Assembly: GCA_019117525.1 (NCBI GenBank)
Contig: DWZO01000010.1
Location: 1 to 40,940, forward strand
Direction: 5' to 3'
Length of the DNA stretch: 40,940 nt
Source: Allocoprobacillus merdigallinarum
GTDB taxonomy: Bacteria; Bacillota_I; Bacilli_A; Erysipelotrichales; Coprobacillaceae
Positions 31,162 to 40,287 of the stretch are shown one piece after another. The translations under genes and the position numbers were made by a program. The notes beneath the pieces were generated by a model that did not search any database, was not told the origin of the DNA, and was given only the letters and a program-made list of their open reading frames with translations. The first letter of the stretch is position 1. Each line of letters begins with the position of its first letter.

Positions 31162-32181
31162 ATGATTGAATTAAAACATATTCAAAAAGTTTTCCATACA
31201 CCTAAAGGAGATATTCATGCCTGTCAGGATGTTAATTTAACAATCCAGAATGGTGAAATCTTTGGGGTTATTGGATATAGTGGTGCTGGGAAGTCAACAC
31301 TTGTTCGTATTATTAATCAGCTTGAAAAACAGACAAGTGGAGAAGTCTTTATTGATGGTGAAGATATTTCATTATACAATGCTAAAGATTTAAGAAAGAA
31401 AAGAACAGAGATGGGAATGATTTTTCAACATTTTAATTTATTGTGGTCAAGAACAGTACAAAAAAATATTGAATTGCCATTAGAGATTGCTGGTGTTGAA
31501 AAAAGCAAACGTGTTCAAAAAGCAAAAGAATTAATTGAACTGGTTGGATTGCAGGGACGTGAAAATGCTTATCCAAGTGAATTATCTGGCGGACAGAAAC
31601 AACGTGTAGGTATCGCAAGAGCATTGGCCAATGATCCAAGTATTCTGTTATGTGATGAAGCAACCAGTGCATTGGACCCTGATACAACGGAACAGATTTT
31701 AGATTTATTAAAAGATATCAATCAAAAACTCGGGATTACGATTGTCATGATTACACATCAGATGGAAGTCGTACAAAAAATCTGTCATCGTATCGCTGTT
31801 ATGAGTGAAGGGAAAGTTGTAGAAACAGGTCGTGTCAAAGATATCTTTGAACATCCTCATCATCACATTACTAAACGTTTTGTCAGAGATATATCAAGTA
31901 AGATTGATGATGATAAGCAAAATGAAAATCTTAAACAGATTTATCCAGATGGTATTTTATTAAGATTAACATTTGATGAAGATATTTCCAGACAACCTAT
32001 TGTTTCTCGTGTCATTAAAGAAACAAAATTAGATTTAAGTATTGTTTCAGGAAATCTCACAAATACAATTGATAGTTCTTTTGGAGTATTGATTGTCAAT
32101 GTCATAGGTGGAACACAACAGGATTATGAAGATGTCATTCAAAAATTTAAAGACTATCAGGTTATTGTGGAGGTGATTTAA
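31162..32181 (+). CDS. metN: methionine ABC transporter ATP-binding protein
   Basis: The 339-residue ATPase has Walker A GYSGAGKSTLVR, the Q-loop MIFQHFNLL, signature LSGGQKQRVGIARAL and Walker B LLCDEATSALDP, then a C-terminal NIL domain (about 265-339) that senses methionine and mediates transinhibition. The start follows AGGAGGG. It is the first gene after the methionyl T-box, and metI begins one base after its stop. Confidence 0.95.
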   Translation: MIELKHIQKVFHTPKGDIHACQDVNLTIQNGEIFGVIGYSGAGKSTLVRIINQLEKQTSGEVFIDGEDISLYNAKDLRKKRTEMGMIFQHFNLLWSRTVQKNIELPLEIAGVEKSKRVQKAKELIELVGLQGRENAYPSELSGGQKQRVGIARALANDPSILLCDEATSALDPDTTEQILDLLKDINQKLGITIVMITHQMEVVQKICHRIAVMSEGKVVETGRVKDIFEHPHHHITKRFVRDISSKIDDDKQNENLKQIYPDGILLRLTFDEDISRQPIVSRVIKETKLDLSIVSGNLTNTIDSSFGVLIVNVIGGTQQDYEDVIQKFKDYQVIVEVI

Positions 32182-32182
32182 G

Positions 32183-32848
32183 ATGAGTGAATTTTTAAGT
32201 CAAATTGATTGGGATGCTATGTATGTTGCCATCCAGGAAACATTATTGATGACAGTGATTTCTTTAGTGATTGCTGTTATATTAGGGTTTGTTTTAGGAA
32301 TCATCCTTTATATCACAAAAGAAGACGGACTTTATCCTCATAAAGTTATTCATCGTATTTTAGATTTTATTATTAATCTTTTTAGAGCTATCCCATTTAT
32401 TATTTTAATATTCCTGCTTCTACAGTTTACAATTAAAATTATGGGAACAATGTTAGGAGTCAAAGGGGCTTTACCAGCACTGATTCTATCAAGTGCACCT
32501 TTCTATGCAAGAATGTGTATGATAGCTTTAAGTGAGATTGATAAAGGAACAATTGAAGCCAGCAAGGCTATGGGGGCAAGTTCCTGGCAGATTATTACAA
32601 AGGTTCTTATACCTGAAGCTAAACCAGCGTTAATTTCAAGTATGACTGTTATGGCTATTTCTTTGGTAGGTTATACAGCTATGGCAGGATGTATTGGATC
32701 TGGAGGACTTGGAAACTTAGCCTATATGTATGGATATGCTAGACAAAATATGCCAGTTATGTATACAGCAACATTCTTTGTTTTAGTGATTGTCTTTATT
32801 ATACAGATTATTGGTGATTTGATTGTGAAAAGAATTGATAAGAGATAG
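32183..32848 (+). CDS. metI: methionine ABC transporter permease
   Basis: This 221-residue integral membrane protein has five predicted helices. The EAA loop region reads IEASKAMGASSWQIITKVLIPEA, shown in part as EASKAMGASSWQIITKVL, and contacts MetN. AGCIGSGGLGNLAYMYGY is typical of MetI. It is coupled to metN and followed 12 nt later by metQ. Confidence 0.95.
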   Translation: MSEFLSQIDWDAMYVAIQETLLMTVISLVIAVILGFVLGIILYITKEDGLYPHKVIHRILDFIINLFRAIPFIILIFLLLQFTIKIMGTMLGVKGALPALILSSAPFYARMCMIALSEIDKGTIEASKAMGASSWQIITKVLIPEAKPALISSMTVMAISLVGYTAMAGCIGSGGLGNLAYMYGYARQNMPVMYTATFFVLVIVFIIQIIGDLIVKRIDKR

Positions 32849-32860
32849 GGAGGAAAACAT

Positions 32861-33682
32861 ATGAAAAAATTATTTATTGGAATTTGTGCATTATTTTTAG
32901 CTATTGGATTAACAGGTTGTGGAGGTGGAAACACAGCGAGTGATGAAAAAACATTAACTGTTTCTGCAACATTAGATCCTCATTCTAAAATTTTAGAGGA
33001 AGCTAAACCTATATTGAAAGAAAAATATGACATTGATTTAGAAATTAAAGTGTTGGATGATTATTATATTTTCAACAAAGCTTTAGATGCAGGAGAAGTA
33101 GATGCTAACTATTTTCAACATCGTCCATTCTTTGAAGGTGAACTTAGTGAACATGGATATAAAATTGTAGAGGAAGCTGGTATTCACTTAGAGCCATTTG
33201 GATTTTATTCTCAGACAATAAAAGATATTAAAGATATTCCTGAAAATGGGGAAGTGATTATTTCTAACTCTGTAGCTGACCATGGAAGAATTCTTGGGAT
33301 TCTAGAAGATGCTGGAGTGATTGAATTAAGTGATGATGTCGAACGTCTTGAAGCAACAACAGAGGATATTGTATCTAATCCAAAGAATTTATCATTTGAA
33401 GAAATTAAACCAGAATTACTTGCAACTGCTTATCAAAATAATCAAGGAGATTTAGTTGCGATTAATGGAAACTATGCCCTGCAGGCTGGATTAAATCCAA
33501 CAGAAGATGCGTTAATTATTGAAACAGTAGATGCTGATAATCCATATGTGAATATTGTTGCAGTACAAGAAGGTCATGAAAATGATGAAAAGATTAAAGC
33601 ATTGATTGAAGTCTTAAAATCTGATGAAATAAAACAATTTGTAGAAGATGAATATAAAGGTGCTGTTGTTATGGTAGATTAA
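32861..33682 (+). CDS. metQ: methionine-binding lipoprotein
   Basis: This 273-residue NLPA-family substrate-binding lipoprotein has a signal peptide ending GLTGCGGGN (lipobox Cys about residue 20). It shows LKEKYDIDLEIKVLDDY, the aromatic NYFQHRPFF that lines the ligand pocket, and NGNYALQAGLNP. It delivers methionine to MetNI. AGGGAGG precedes the ATG. A terminator follows. Confidence 0.94.
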   Translation: MKKLFIGICALFLAIGLTGCGGGNTASDEKTLTVSATLDPHSKILEEAKPILKEKYDIDLEIKVLDDYYIFNKALDAGEVDANYFQHRPFFEGELSEHGYKIVEEAGIHLEPFGFYSQTIKDIKDIPENGEVIISNSVADHGRILGILEDAGVIELSDDVERLEATTEDIVSNPKNLSFEEIKPELLATAYQNNQGDLVAINGNYALQAGLNPTEDALIIETVDADNPYVNIVAVQEGHENDEKIKALIEVLKSDEIKQFVEDEYKGAVVMVD

Positions 33683-33703
33683 GATGAGTATTTCTCATCC
33701 ATT

Positions 33704-33742
33704 GGCATAAACTTAAGATATACTCTTAGGTTTATGCCTTTT
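33704..33742 (+). terminator. intrinsic terminator of metNIQ
   Basis: GGCATAAAC (33704-33712) pairs with GTTTATGCC (33729-33737), extended inward by TTAAG/CTTAG-like pairs, followed by T5. A smaller GATGAG/CTCATC hairpin lies just before it (33684-33699). Confidence 0.85.
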
Positions 33743-33792
33743 TAATAGGATTTCATATTTGAATTGTGGTATAGGATGATGATGTTATATTG

Positions 33793-34290
33793 ATGAAAGT
33801 TATAAAAATAATAGTGGTCGTCCAAATGATTGAAGATAATGATATTGGAGGAATATCTATCTATGATATGGGATTGAAAGAATTTACACGATATAATGGG
33901 TCAGTTGAAGAAATACCACTTCTTGTAGATAATGAAATGATGATTGTTGATCTCATTATGTTTTTTATTCTATGTTATTACTTAAATAAAAATTATCTCA
34001 TCAATCATCAAAGAGATTATATGATGATGAGAATTGTGGGAATGACAAAAAGAGAAATGTTAATCAAAGAAGTAGAAAAAGGTTTTTATTCTTTTGTCAT
34101 TATTAATATTATGAATATAACTTTGATTTTATTGGTAGAATCTTATCTTCAGATTGTCTATATTCCTATAGTGGAATTTCTTATGATGAGTTTCATATGT
34201 TTAGGTATATGTGTGGTTATTTATATGATGCCATTATATGTTTTATGGAATGATTTAATGAATATTGATAATGGAGGTGGATTATCATGA
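33793..34290 (+). CDS. short FtsX-type ABC permease, probably the C-terminal remnant of a larger one
   Basis: This 165-residue protein has a first hydrophobic piece (IIVVVQMI), a short extracytoplasmic stretch, then three membrane segments (MIVDLIMFFILCYYL, SFVIINIMNITLILLVE, FLMMSFICLGICVVIYMM). MMRIVGMTKREMLIKEVEKG, read as RIVGMTKREMLIKEVEKG, is the cytoplasmic FtsX-domain motif between TM helices. Full permeases of this family are usually 400-800 residues; here only the last FtsX unit remains. No good ribosome-binding site or promoter is visible, which favours decay, yet the stop overlaps the ATPase start (ATGA), which favours a living pair. ATG 33793 used; TTG 33790 possible. Confidence 0.55.
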   Translation: MKVIKIIVVVQMIEDNDIGGISIYDMGLKEFTRYNGSVEEIPLLVDNEMMIVDLIMFFILCYYLNKNYLINHQRDYMMMRIVGMTKREMLIKEVEKGFYSFVIINIMNITLILLVESYLQIVYIPIVEFLMMSFICLGICVVIYMMPLYVLWNDLMNIDNGGGLS

Positions 34291-34973
34291 TCATTTTAGA
34301 AGGGAAGAATTTAAGAAAAACTTATGGATATGCTGAAAACAAGGTAGATGCGATTAAGAATATTTCAATAGAAATTGAAGAAGGTTCTTTTGTGGCTGTT
34401 GTTGGAACCAGTGGTAGTGGGAAGAGTACTTTATTGCATGTATTGGCTGGTTTGGTAAAGCCAAATGCTGGAAAAGTTTATTTACAGGGAGAATCACTTT
34501 ATGATATGAATGATGATCGTTTAACGCGTTTAAGAAGGAGAAAAATGGGATTTGTGTTTCAATTCTTTAATCTGATTACAACTCATAATGTGATTGAAAA
34601 TATTGTTTTACCAATTCATTTAGATAATAGACAGGTGGATGAAGAATATGTGAATGAGATTATTGATTTATTGAAACTTAAGGAAAAGAAATATGCTTTT
34701 ATTCATGAACTTTCAGGTGGACAACAGCAACGTGTCGCAATTGCTAGAGCACTGGTCTCTAAACCAGCAATTATCTTTGCCGATGAGCCAACTGGAAATT
34801 TAGATGCGAAGAGTTCACAGGAAGTGATTCAATTATTAAAAATAGCACAAAGAAAATATCATGAAACTGTCATTATGGTGACACATGATGAAATGATTGC
34901 TAATGTAGCTGATCGTATTTTACGTATTGAAGATGGACAAATCATACAGGATACGGCACAAAAAAACGAATGA
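34287..34973 (+). CDS. ABC transporter ATP-binding protein (MacB/LolD-type)
   Basis: The 228-residue ATPase has GTSGSGKSTLLHVLAGL, MGFVFQFFNLI, LSGGQQQRVAIARAL and IIFADEPTGNLD; the last is characteristic of the lipoprotein- and peptide-export group that pairs with FtsX-type permeases. It is translationally coupled to the short permease upstream, and GGAGGTGG precedes the ATG. The transported substrate is unknown. If the permease is decayed, this ATPase may serve another partner. Confidence 0.9.
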   Translation: MIILEGKNLRKTYGYAENKVDAIKNISIEIEEGSFVAVVGTSGSGKSTLLHVLAGLVKPNAGKVYLQGESLYDMNDDRLTRLRRRKMGFVFQFFNLITTHNVIENIVLPIHLDNRQVDEEYVNEIIDLLKLKEKKYAFIHELSGGQQQRVAIARALVSKPAIIFADEPTGNLDAKSSQEVIQLLKIAQRKYHETVIMVTHDEMIANVADRILRIEDGQIIQDTAQKNE

Positions 34974-34999
34974 TTGTATAAATCATTCGTTTTGAATTT
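34963..34999. terminator. bidirectional terminator between ABC gene and flavodiiron gene
   Basis: A 13-bp perfect stem pairs AAAACGAATGATT (34963-34975) with AATCATTCGTTTT (34981-34993). T-rich DNA lies on the plus side, and an A6 run upstream gives T6 for the minus-strand gene. It includes the stop codon of the ATPase gene. Confidence 0.85.
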
Positions 35000-36790
35000 T
35001 TATTGAATTGGCTCAAAATCAATAGCGCCATGTTTACATAATGGACAGATGTAGTCTTCTGGAAGAACATCTCCTTCATAAATGTAACCACAGATTTTAC
35101 ATACAAATCCTTTTTTGCCTTCTGTTTGAGGTTTTGGTTTGACATGATTTTGATAATATGTATAAGTCATTGTATCTAAATCAGAAATGACGCGCGCTTC
35201 TGTTACTTTACATATAAACATACCATGTGTCTGTAAGTCTACATATTCTTCAACTTCAAGTGACATAAAAGCATTAATATAACGAGGTAAGAAAGCTAAA
35301 CCGTTATCAGCATATAATGGTTCAAAACCATCGAATTTATTAACTGTACGACCACTTTGGAAACCAAATCTTTCAAAAATACTAAATGGAGCATCAACAG
35401 ATAAACAGTTAACATTCATTTTTCCCGTTTGTTTAATGACATGATGTGAATAATTTTGTTTATTAATATTCACCGCAACACGATTTGGATTATCACTGAC
35501 TTGTGTGACAGTATTAACAATTAATCCGTTATCTTGTTTACCATCATGACTTGTCACAACATAAAGTCCATAACCAATTTTAAATAAAGCACTCATATCA
35601 TGTTTATTTGCTTTATCATTAGATTTGGCAATATAGTCACGACATAATTCATCCGCTAATTGGTCAATGGCTTCTTGACTTTCACTATTTAATGCTGATT
35701 TAACAGTGACATGATTTTCAGCCCAAGTTATGTTTTTACAGTTTTCTAACATGCCTTTCATGACTTTACAAGCCATTGGAGCCCATGATCCATTTTCTAT
35801 TAATGCGATTGTACGATTTTGGAAATTTCTTTCCGTTAAATGATGAATAAATTCTTTCATGAATGGGAAAACATCTGCATTATAAGTCACTGAAGCTAAA
35901 ACAAGCTTACCATATCGAAAAGCATCACTTACACATAAAGCCATATCATCACGTGCTAAATCATGCACAACAACTTTTGGACATCCTTTTTCTGTTAATT
36001 TTGATGCCAATAAATCAACTGCTTTTTGAGTATGTCCATAAATAGAATTATAAGCAATCATAACACCATCTGTTTCCACACTATAAGATGACCATGTCTG
36101 ATAAAGATTTAAATAGTGTGATAGATTGTCTTTTAAAACAGGTCCATGTAATGGACAGATCATTTGAATATCTAAAGTTGCAGCTTTTTTAAGCACTGCC
36201 TGGACTTGTGCACCATATTTTCCAACAATACCAATGTAGTAACGACGTGCTTCATCATCCCAGTCTTCTTTAACATCGTTAGCTCCAAATTTTCCAAATC
36301 CATCTGCTGAAAATAAAATCTTATCCTTTTGATCATAAGTCATCATTACTTCAGGCCAATGCACCATTGGTGCAAATACAAATGATAATGTATGTTGACC
36401 TAAACATAATTCTTCACCATTTTTCACAACTAATCTTTGATAGTTTTCATCTAAAGCGAAGAACTGTTCTATCATCATAAATGTTTTAGCATTTCCTACT
36501 AATGTTGTATTTGGGTAAACTTTCATAAAGTTTAAGATATTAGCAGAATGGTCAGGTTCCATATGTTGAATAATTAAATAATCAGGCTGACGCCCTTGTA
36601 AAACTTCATCAATATTATCTAGCCATTCATGTGTAAAATGAATATCTACAGTATCCATTATCGCAATCTTTTCATCTAAAATTACATAAGAATTATAAGC
36701 CATACCATTTGGGACAACGTATTGTCCTTCAAATAAATCAATATGATGGTCATTAACACCTACATATCTGATATCTTTTGTTATTTCCAT
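35000..36790 (-). CDS. flavodiiron protein fused to flavin reductase and rubredoxin
   Basis: This 596-residue cytoplasmic protein reduces O2 and/or NO. Domain 1 (about 1-245) is the metallo-beta-lactamase-like diiron core with HMEPDH (H76, E78, D80, H81) and further ligands in MVHWPE, FSADGF and CPLHGP. Domain 2 (about 250-390) is flavodoxin (AYNSIYGHTQKAVD, ENGSWAP). Domain 3 (about 405-545) is a flavin-reductase-like FMN barrel (YGLYVVTS, NPNRVAVNINKQNYSHH). Domain 4 (about 555-596) is rubredoxin with CKICGY and CPLCKHG. The fusion may carry electrons internally from a reductase to the diiron site. The start at 36790 follows AAAGGAG on the minus strand; an earlier ATG 18 nt upstream is ignored. 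Confidence 0.93.
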   Translation of the reverse strand: MEITKDIRYVGVNDHHIDLFEGQYVVPNGMAYNSYVILDEKIAIMDTVDIHFTHEWLDNIDEVLQGRQPDYLIIQHMEPDHSANILNFMKVYPNTTLVGNAKTFMMIEQFFALDENYQRLVVKNGEELCLGQHTLSFVFAPMVHWPEVMMTYDQKDKILFSADGFGKFGANDVKEDWDDEARRYYIGIVGKYGAQVQAVLKKAATLDIQMICPLHGPVLKDNLSHYLNLYQTWSSYSVETDGVMIAYNSIYGHTQKAVDLLASKLTEKGCPKVVVHDLARDDMALCVSDAFRYGKLVLASVTYNADVFPFMKEFIHHLTERNFQNRTIALIENGSWAPMACKVMKGMLENCKNITWAENHVTVKSALNSESQEAIDQLADELCRDYIAKSNDKANKHDMSALFKIGYGLYVVTSHDGKQDNGLIVNTVTQVSDNPNRVAVNINKQNYSHHVIKQTGKMNVNCLSVDAPFSIFERFGFQSGRTVNKFDGFEPLYADNGLAFLPRYINAFMSLEVEEYVDLQTHGMFICKVTEARVISDLDTMTYTYYQNHVKPKPQTEGKKGFVCKICGYIYEGDVLPEDYICPLCKHGAIDFEPIQ

Positions 36791-36819
36791 ACTTTGAACT
36801 CCTTTCAATGTCTCTATTC

Positions 36820-36848
36820 ATTATAGTCATATCCTAGTGAAAAATCAA
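36820..36848 (-). promoter_or_regulatory. promoter of the flavodiiron gene
   Basis: On the minus strand, TTGATT (36848-36843), a 17-bp spacer and TATAAT (36825-36820). Confidence 0.75.
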
Positions 36849-37015
36849 TGTCGATGCGTAAAACAAAAAATGTTTATTTTCATGATAAAAAAGTGTAAAA
36901 TAAAAATATAAAATCAATGTAAAGAAAACCTAAAGTTTTTGTAAATAAGATAAATAAGCTTGATTATATGAATAAGACATATTATTTTTTTATTGACATA
37001 TATAAGGAGGAAATT

Positions 37016-39070
37016 ATGAGAGGTTGTAGAGAAAATAGAGAATTATCATGGTTAAAATTCAACGACCGTGTTTTAATGCAGGCAAAGGATAAAAAAGTAC
37101 CTTTAGGAGAACAGTTAAACTTTGTATCTATCTTTCAATCCAATATGGATGAATTTTTTATGGTGCGCATTGGAACATTATATGATCAAATGTTATTTTA
37201 CCCATCTTCTAAAGATAATAAAACACAAATGACAGGGGAAGAACAATTAAAAGCCTGTTTAACAAGAGTTGGTTTTTTAAATCGTAAAAAAGATCGTATC
37301 TATACACGTATTATGGATGATTTAAAAGAATATGGTTGGGGTATTGTCAAATATCATCAATTAAAGAATAAAGAGGATCGTAAATATTTTGAAAACTATT
37401 TTGATTCAGAAATCTTACCTTTGATTTCACCACAGGTTGTATCTAAAAGACAGCCATTTCCTTTTTTAAATAATAAGGAATTATATATTATTGTTCAGTT
37501 AGAATCTAAAAAAGGAAAACGTAAAATGGGGATTGTCTCTTGTGGTAATGCTATTGATGAAAGAATGTTGGCAGTCCCAAGTATGCAAGGTCAGTTTATT
37601 TTAGTAGAAGATATTATTTTACATTTTGTATCTAAAGTCTTTAGTAAATATACGATTAAAAATAAAGGTTTTATTCGTGTGACAAGAAGTGCAGATATTG
37701 ATGAAGATGATCATTCTTTGGAAGGACATGATGATTATCGTGAAATGATGGAAACTTTGATTAAACAACGTCGTAAATTATGTCCAATTCGTTTGGAAAT
37801 TTCAGAAGGATTGGAAGATTTGGAGATTATGATGTTGATGAATTTCTTGAATTTAAAGAAAAATCAGGTCTTTTTATCACAGGCTCCTTTAGATTTAGGT
37901 TTTATTGGGACATTAAGAGATCATTTACGTATGTTACATCCACAGTTATTTTATAAGAAATTAGAGCCAAGAAATAGTCCAATGGTTGAAAATGCTGTGC
38001 CAATGATTAAACAGATTAGTAAAAAAGATATTTTACTGGCATATCCTTTTGAATCCATGTCACCATTTTTAAGACTATTAGATGAAGCCAGCCGTGATCC
38101 ACATGTTGCAAGTATCAAGATGACATTGTATCGTGTCGCTAAAAATTCTAAGATTGTTAAATCTTTGATTAGAGCAGCTGATAATGGAAAAGAAGTTGTT
38201 GTTTTGGTGGAATTAAGAGCGCGTTTTGATGAAGAAAATAATATTGACTGGTCAAAACGTCTAGAAGCTGCTGGATGTCGTGTGATCTATGGATTGGATG
38301 GTTATAAAGTTCATTCTAAACTTTGTTTAATTACTTATAAAAATAGTCAAGGTGTTCAATATGTTTCACAAATTGGAACAGGAAACTATAATGAAAATAC
38401 CGCTAAACTTTATACAGATTTATCTTTAATGACACATCATCATGAATTAGGTGAAGAAATTAATGATGTCTTTAATCATTTAAGTTTAGGGGAAACCATG
38501 TCACATACAGAGCATTTGATGGTGGCACCACACTGTATGTTGTCAAAAATCTGTGAATATATTGATGAACAAATTGCATTAGCTAAAGAAGGTAAAGAAG
38601 CTTATGTTGGATTTAAATGTAATTCTGTGACATCAAAAACAATGATTAATAAGTTAATTGAAGCCAGTCAGGCTGGTGTTAAGATTGATATGATTGTCAG
38701 AGGAATTTGTTGTATTATTCCTCATGTAGAAGGTTATACTGATAATATCCGTGTGATTTCTATTGTAGGACGTTATCTGGAACATTCACGTATTTATATT
38801 TTTGGAACTGGTGAAGACAAAAAAGTTTATATTTCTTCAGCTGATTTAATGACAAGAAATCTAGAAAGCCGTGTTGAAGTTGCGACACCTATTTTCGATA
38901 AAAAGATTCAAAATATCATTTGTTCAATGTTTAATACTATGTTGAATGATAATGTGAAAGCTTGTGAATTATTGGGAGATGGAAGTTATAAACGTATTAA
39001 AAATAAACAGACTGCAATGAATAGTCAGGAATACTTTTTTAAAAAAGGAATTGATGTAAAGGAGTCATGA
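37016..39070 (+). CDS. ppk1: polyphosphate kinase 1
   Basis: This 684-residue enzyme reversibly makes polyphosphate from ATP. The N-terminus reads RENRELSWLKFNDRVL. FQSNMDEFFMVRIG, the phospholipase-D-like segment with the phospho-acceptor His (GYKVHSKLCLITY), QIGTGNYNENTAKLYTDL and the second His motif (RYLEHSRIYIFG) are present. The start at ATG 37016 lies 6 nt after AGGAGG; the in-frame ATG at 36968 would add 16 residues and lies upstream of this site. It ends 4 nt before a second phosphofructokinase, so the two form an operon. Its promoter in 36849-37015 is not obvious. Confidence 0.95.
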   Translation: MRGCRENRELSWLKFNDRVLMQAKDKKVPLGEQLNFVSIFQSNMDEFFMVRIGTLYDQMLFYPSSKDNKTQMTGEEQLKACLTRVGFLNRKKDRIYTRIMDDLKEYGWGIVKYHQLKNKEDRKYFENYFDSEILPLISPQVVSKRQPFPFLNNKELYIIVQLESKKGKRKMGIVSCGNAIDERMLAVPSMQGQFILVEDIILHFVSKVFSKYTIKNKGFIRVTRSADIDEDDHSLEGHDDYREMMETLIKQRRKLCPIRLEISEGLEDLEIMMLMNFLNLKKNQVFLSQAPLDLGFIGTLRDHLRMLHPQLFYKKLEPRNSPMVENAVPMIKQISKKDILLAYPFESMSPFLRLLDEASRDPHVASIKMTLYRVAKNSKIVKSLIRAADNGKEVVVLVELRARFDEENNIDWSKRLEAAGCRVIYGLDGYKVHSKLCLITYKNSQGVQYVSQIGTGNYNENTAKLYTDLSLMTHHHELGEEINDVFNHLSLGETMSHTEHLMVAPHCMLSKICEYIDEQIALAKEGKEAYVGFKCNSVTSKTMINKLIEASQAGVKIDMIVRGICCIIPHVEGYTDNIRVISIVGRYLEHSRIYIFGTGEDKKVYISSADLMTRNLESRVEVATPIFDKKIQNIICSMFNTMLNDNVKACELLGDGSYKRIKNKQTAMNSQEYFFKKGIDVKES

Positions 39071-39074
39071 TATT

Positions 39075-40160
39075 GTGAGAGTGGGTATTTTAACAAGTGG
39101 TGGTGATTGTCAGGCTTTAAATGCGACAATGCGTGGACTGGCTAAAACACTTTATCAACAGAAAAAAGATATTGAAATTATTGGTTTTTTAGATGGATAT
39201 AAAGGTCTTATGTATGAAAACTATCGTATTATGAAACCTGAAGATTTTGAAGATATATTGAATCTTGGAGGTACTATTTTAGGGACTTCAAGATGTCCAT
39301 TTAAAAAAATGCGTGTGATTGAAAATGGTTTTGATAAAGTGGCTGCTATGAAAAAAACATATCAAAAATTAAAATTAGACTGTTTAGCCATTCTTGGTGG
39401 TAATGGATCATTAAAAACTGCCAATCTGTTATCACAGGAAGGGTTGAATGTTATTGGGTTGCCTAAAACCATTGATAATGATACATGGGGAACAGATTAT
39501 ACATTTGGCTTTCAGTCAGCTATTGACATCGCAACAAGATATTTAGATGAAATTCAAACAACTGCTGCCAGTCATAGCCGTGTGTTTGTTGTGGAAATCA
39601 TGGGACATAAAGTTGGACATATCTGCTTATCAGCTGGGATTGCCGCTGGTGCTGATATTATCCTATTACCTGAAATTCCTTATGATATCGAAGTTGTTGC
39701 GGGAGAGATTGAAAAGAAAGTGAAAGCAGGAAAAAAACATATTGTGATTGCCTGTGCAGAAGGGGCTATTTCTAAAGAAGAATCACTGCTTTCAAAGAAA
39801 CAATATAAATTGAAAGTCGCAACGCGAGAAGGACATTCTGTTGTTTATGAAATCGCCAATAAGTTATCACATTATATTGATAAAGAGATACGTGTATCTT
39901 GTGCCGGACATGCTCAACGCGGTGGACAGCCTTGTGCATATGATCGAGAAATATCAACATTATTTGGTATTGAAGGTGCCAAACTGATTATGAATAAGGA
40001 TTTTGGAAAACTGGTTGTTTTTGTCAATCATCGTCTTGATGCTATTCCATTAGAAGAAACTGCTGGAAAATTAAAATATGTTGATGTACAAGGTGATACT
40101 GTCAAAAATGCTAAACTGATGGGAATTTCTTTTGGTGATGAGATGACTTTGTCAAAGTGA
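39075..40160 (+). CDS. second 6-phosphofructokinase, mixed ATP/PPi-type motifs
   Basis: This 361-residue PfkA-superfamily protein starts at GTG 39075, about 10 nt after AAGGAG (VRVGILTSGGD). It is longer than PfkA because of added segments. The phosphoryl-donor motif reads GGNGS (108-112) instead of GGDGS, so the Asp equivalent to E. coli D103 is Asn while the ATP-type Gly is kept. The second discriminator reads PKTIDND (130-136) with Lys, as in PPi-dependent and mixed group III enzymes, not PGTIDND. GFQSAIDIATRYLDE, FVVEIMGHKVGH and GHAQRGGQPCAYDR are conserved. The donor (ATP, PPi or polyphosphate) cannot be decided from the sequence. The pairing with ppk1 is notable. Confidence 0.88.
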   Translation: MRVGILTSGGDCQALNATMRGLAKTLYQQKKDIEIIGFLDGYKGLMYENYRIMKPEDFEDILNLGGTILGTSRCPFKKMRVIENGFDKVAAMKKTYQKLKLDCLAILGGNGSLKTANLLSQEGLNVIGLPKTIDNDTWGTDYTFGFQSAIDIATRYLDEIQTTAASHSRVFVVEIMGHKVGHICLSAGIAAGADIILLPEIPYDIEVVAGEIEKKVKAGKKHIVIACAEGAISKEESLLSKKQYKLKVATREGHSVVYEIANKLSHYIDKEIRVSCAGHAQRGGQPCAYDREISTLFGIEGAKLIMNKDFGKLVVFVNHRLDAIPLEETAGKLKYVDVQGDTVKNAKLMGISFGDEMTLSK

Positions 40161-40171
40161 AGATCATTAAG

Positions 40172-40205
40172 AATCAGACTTATTTAACAGGTCTGATTTT
40201 TTTTG
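40172..40205 (+). terminator. intrinsic terminator of ppk1-pfk
   Basis: AATCAGAC (40172-40179) pairs with GTCTGATT (40191-40198), followed by a long T-run. Confidence 0.86.
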
Positions 40206-40245
40206 TTAATGTTTTTAACATTTTACTATTGATAGAGAATTGTTT

Positions 40246-40251
40246 TATAAT
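40246..40251 (+). promoter_or_regulatory. -10 element of the PNPOx-like gene
   Basis: TATAAT lies 36 bp before the start codon. A TTGATA at 40229-40234 is too close (11 bp) to act as -35; TTTACT at 40222-40227 (18 bp) is a weak alternative. Confidence 0.5.
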
Positions 40252-40287
40252 AGAGTAAAAGAATAATGAAAGAGGAAGGATTTTGTT

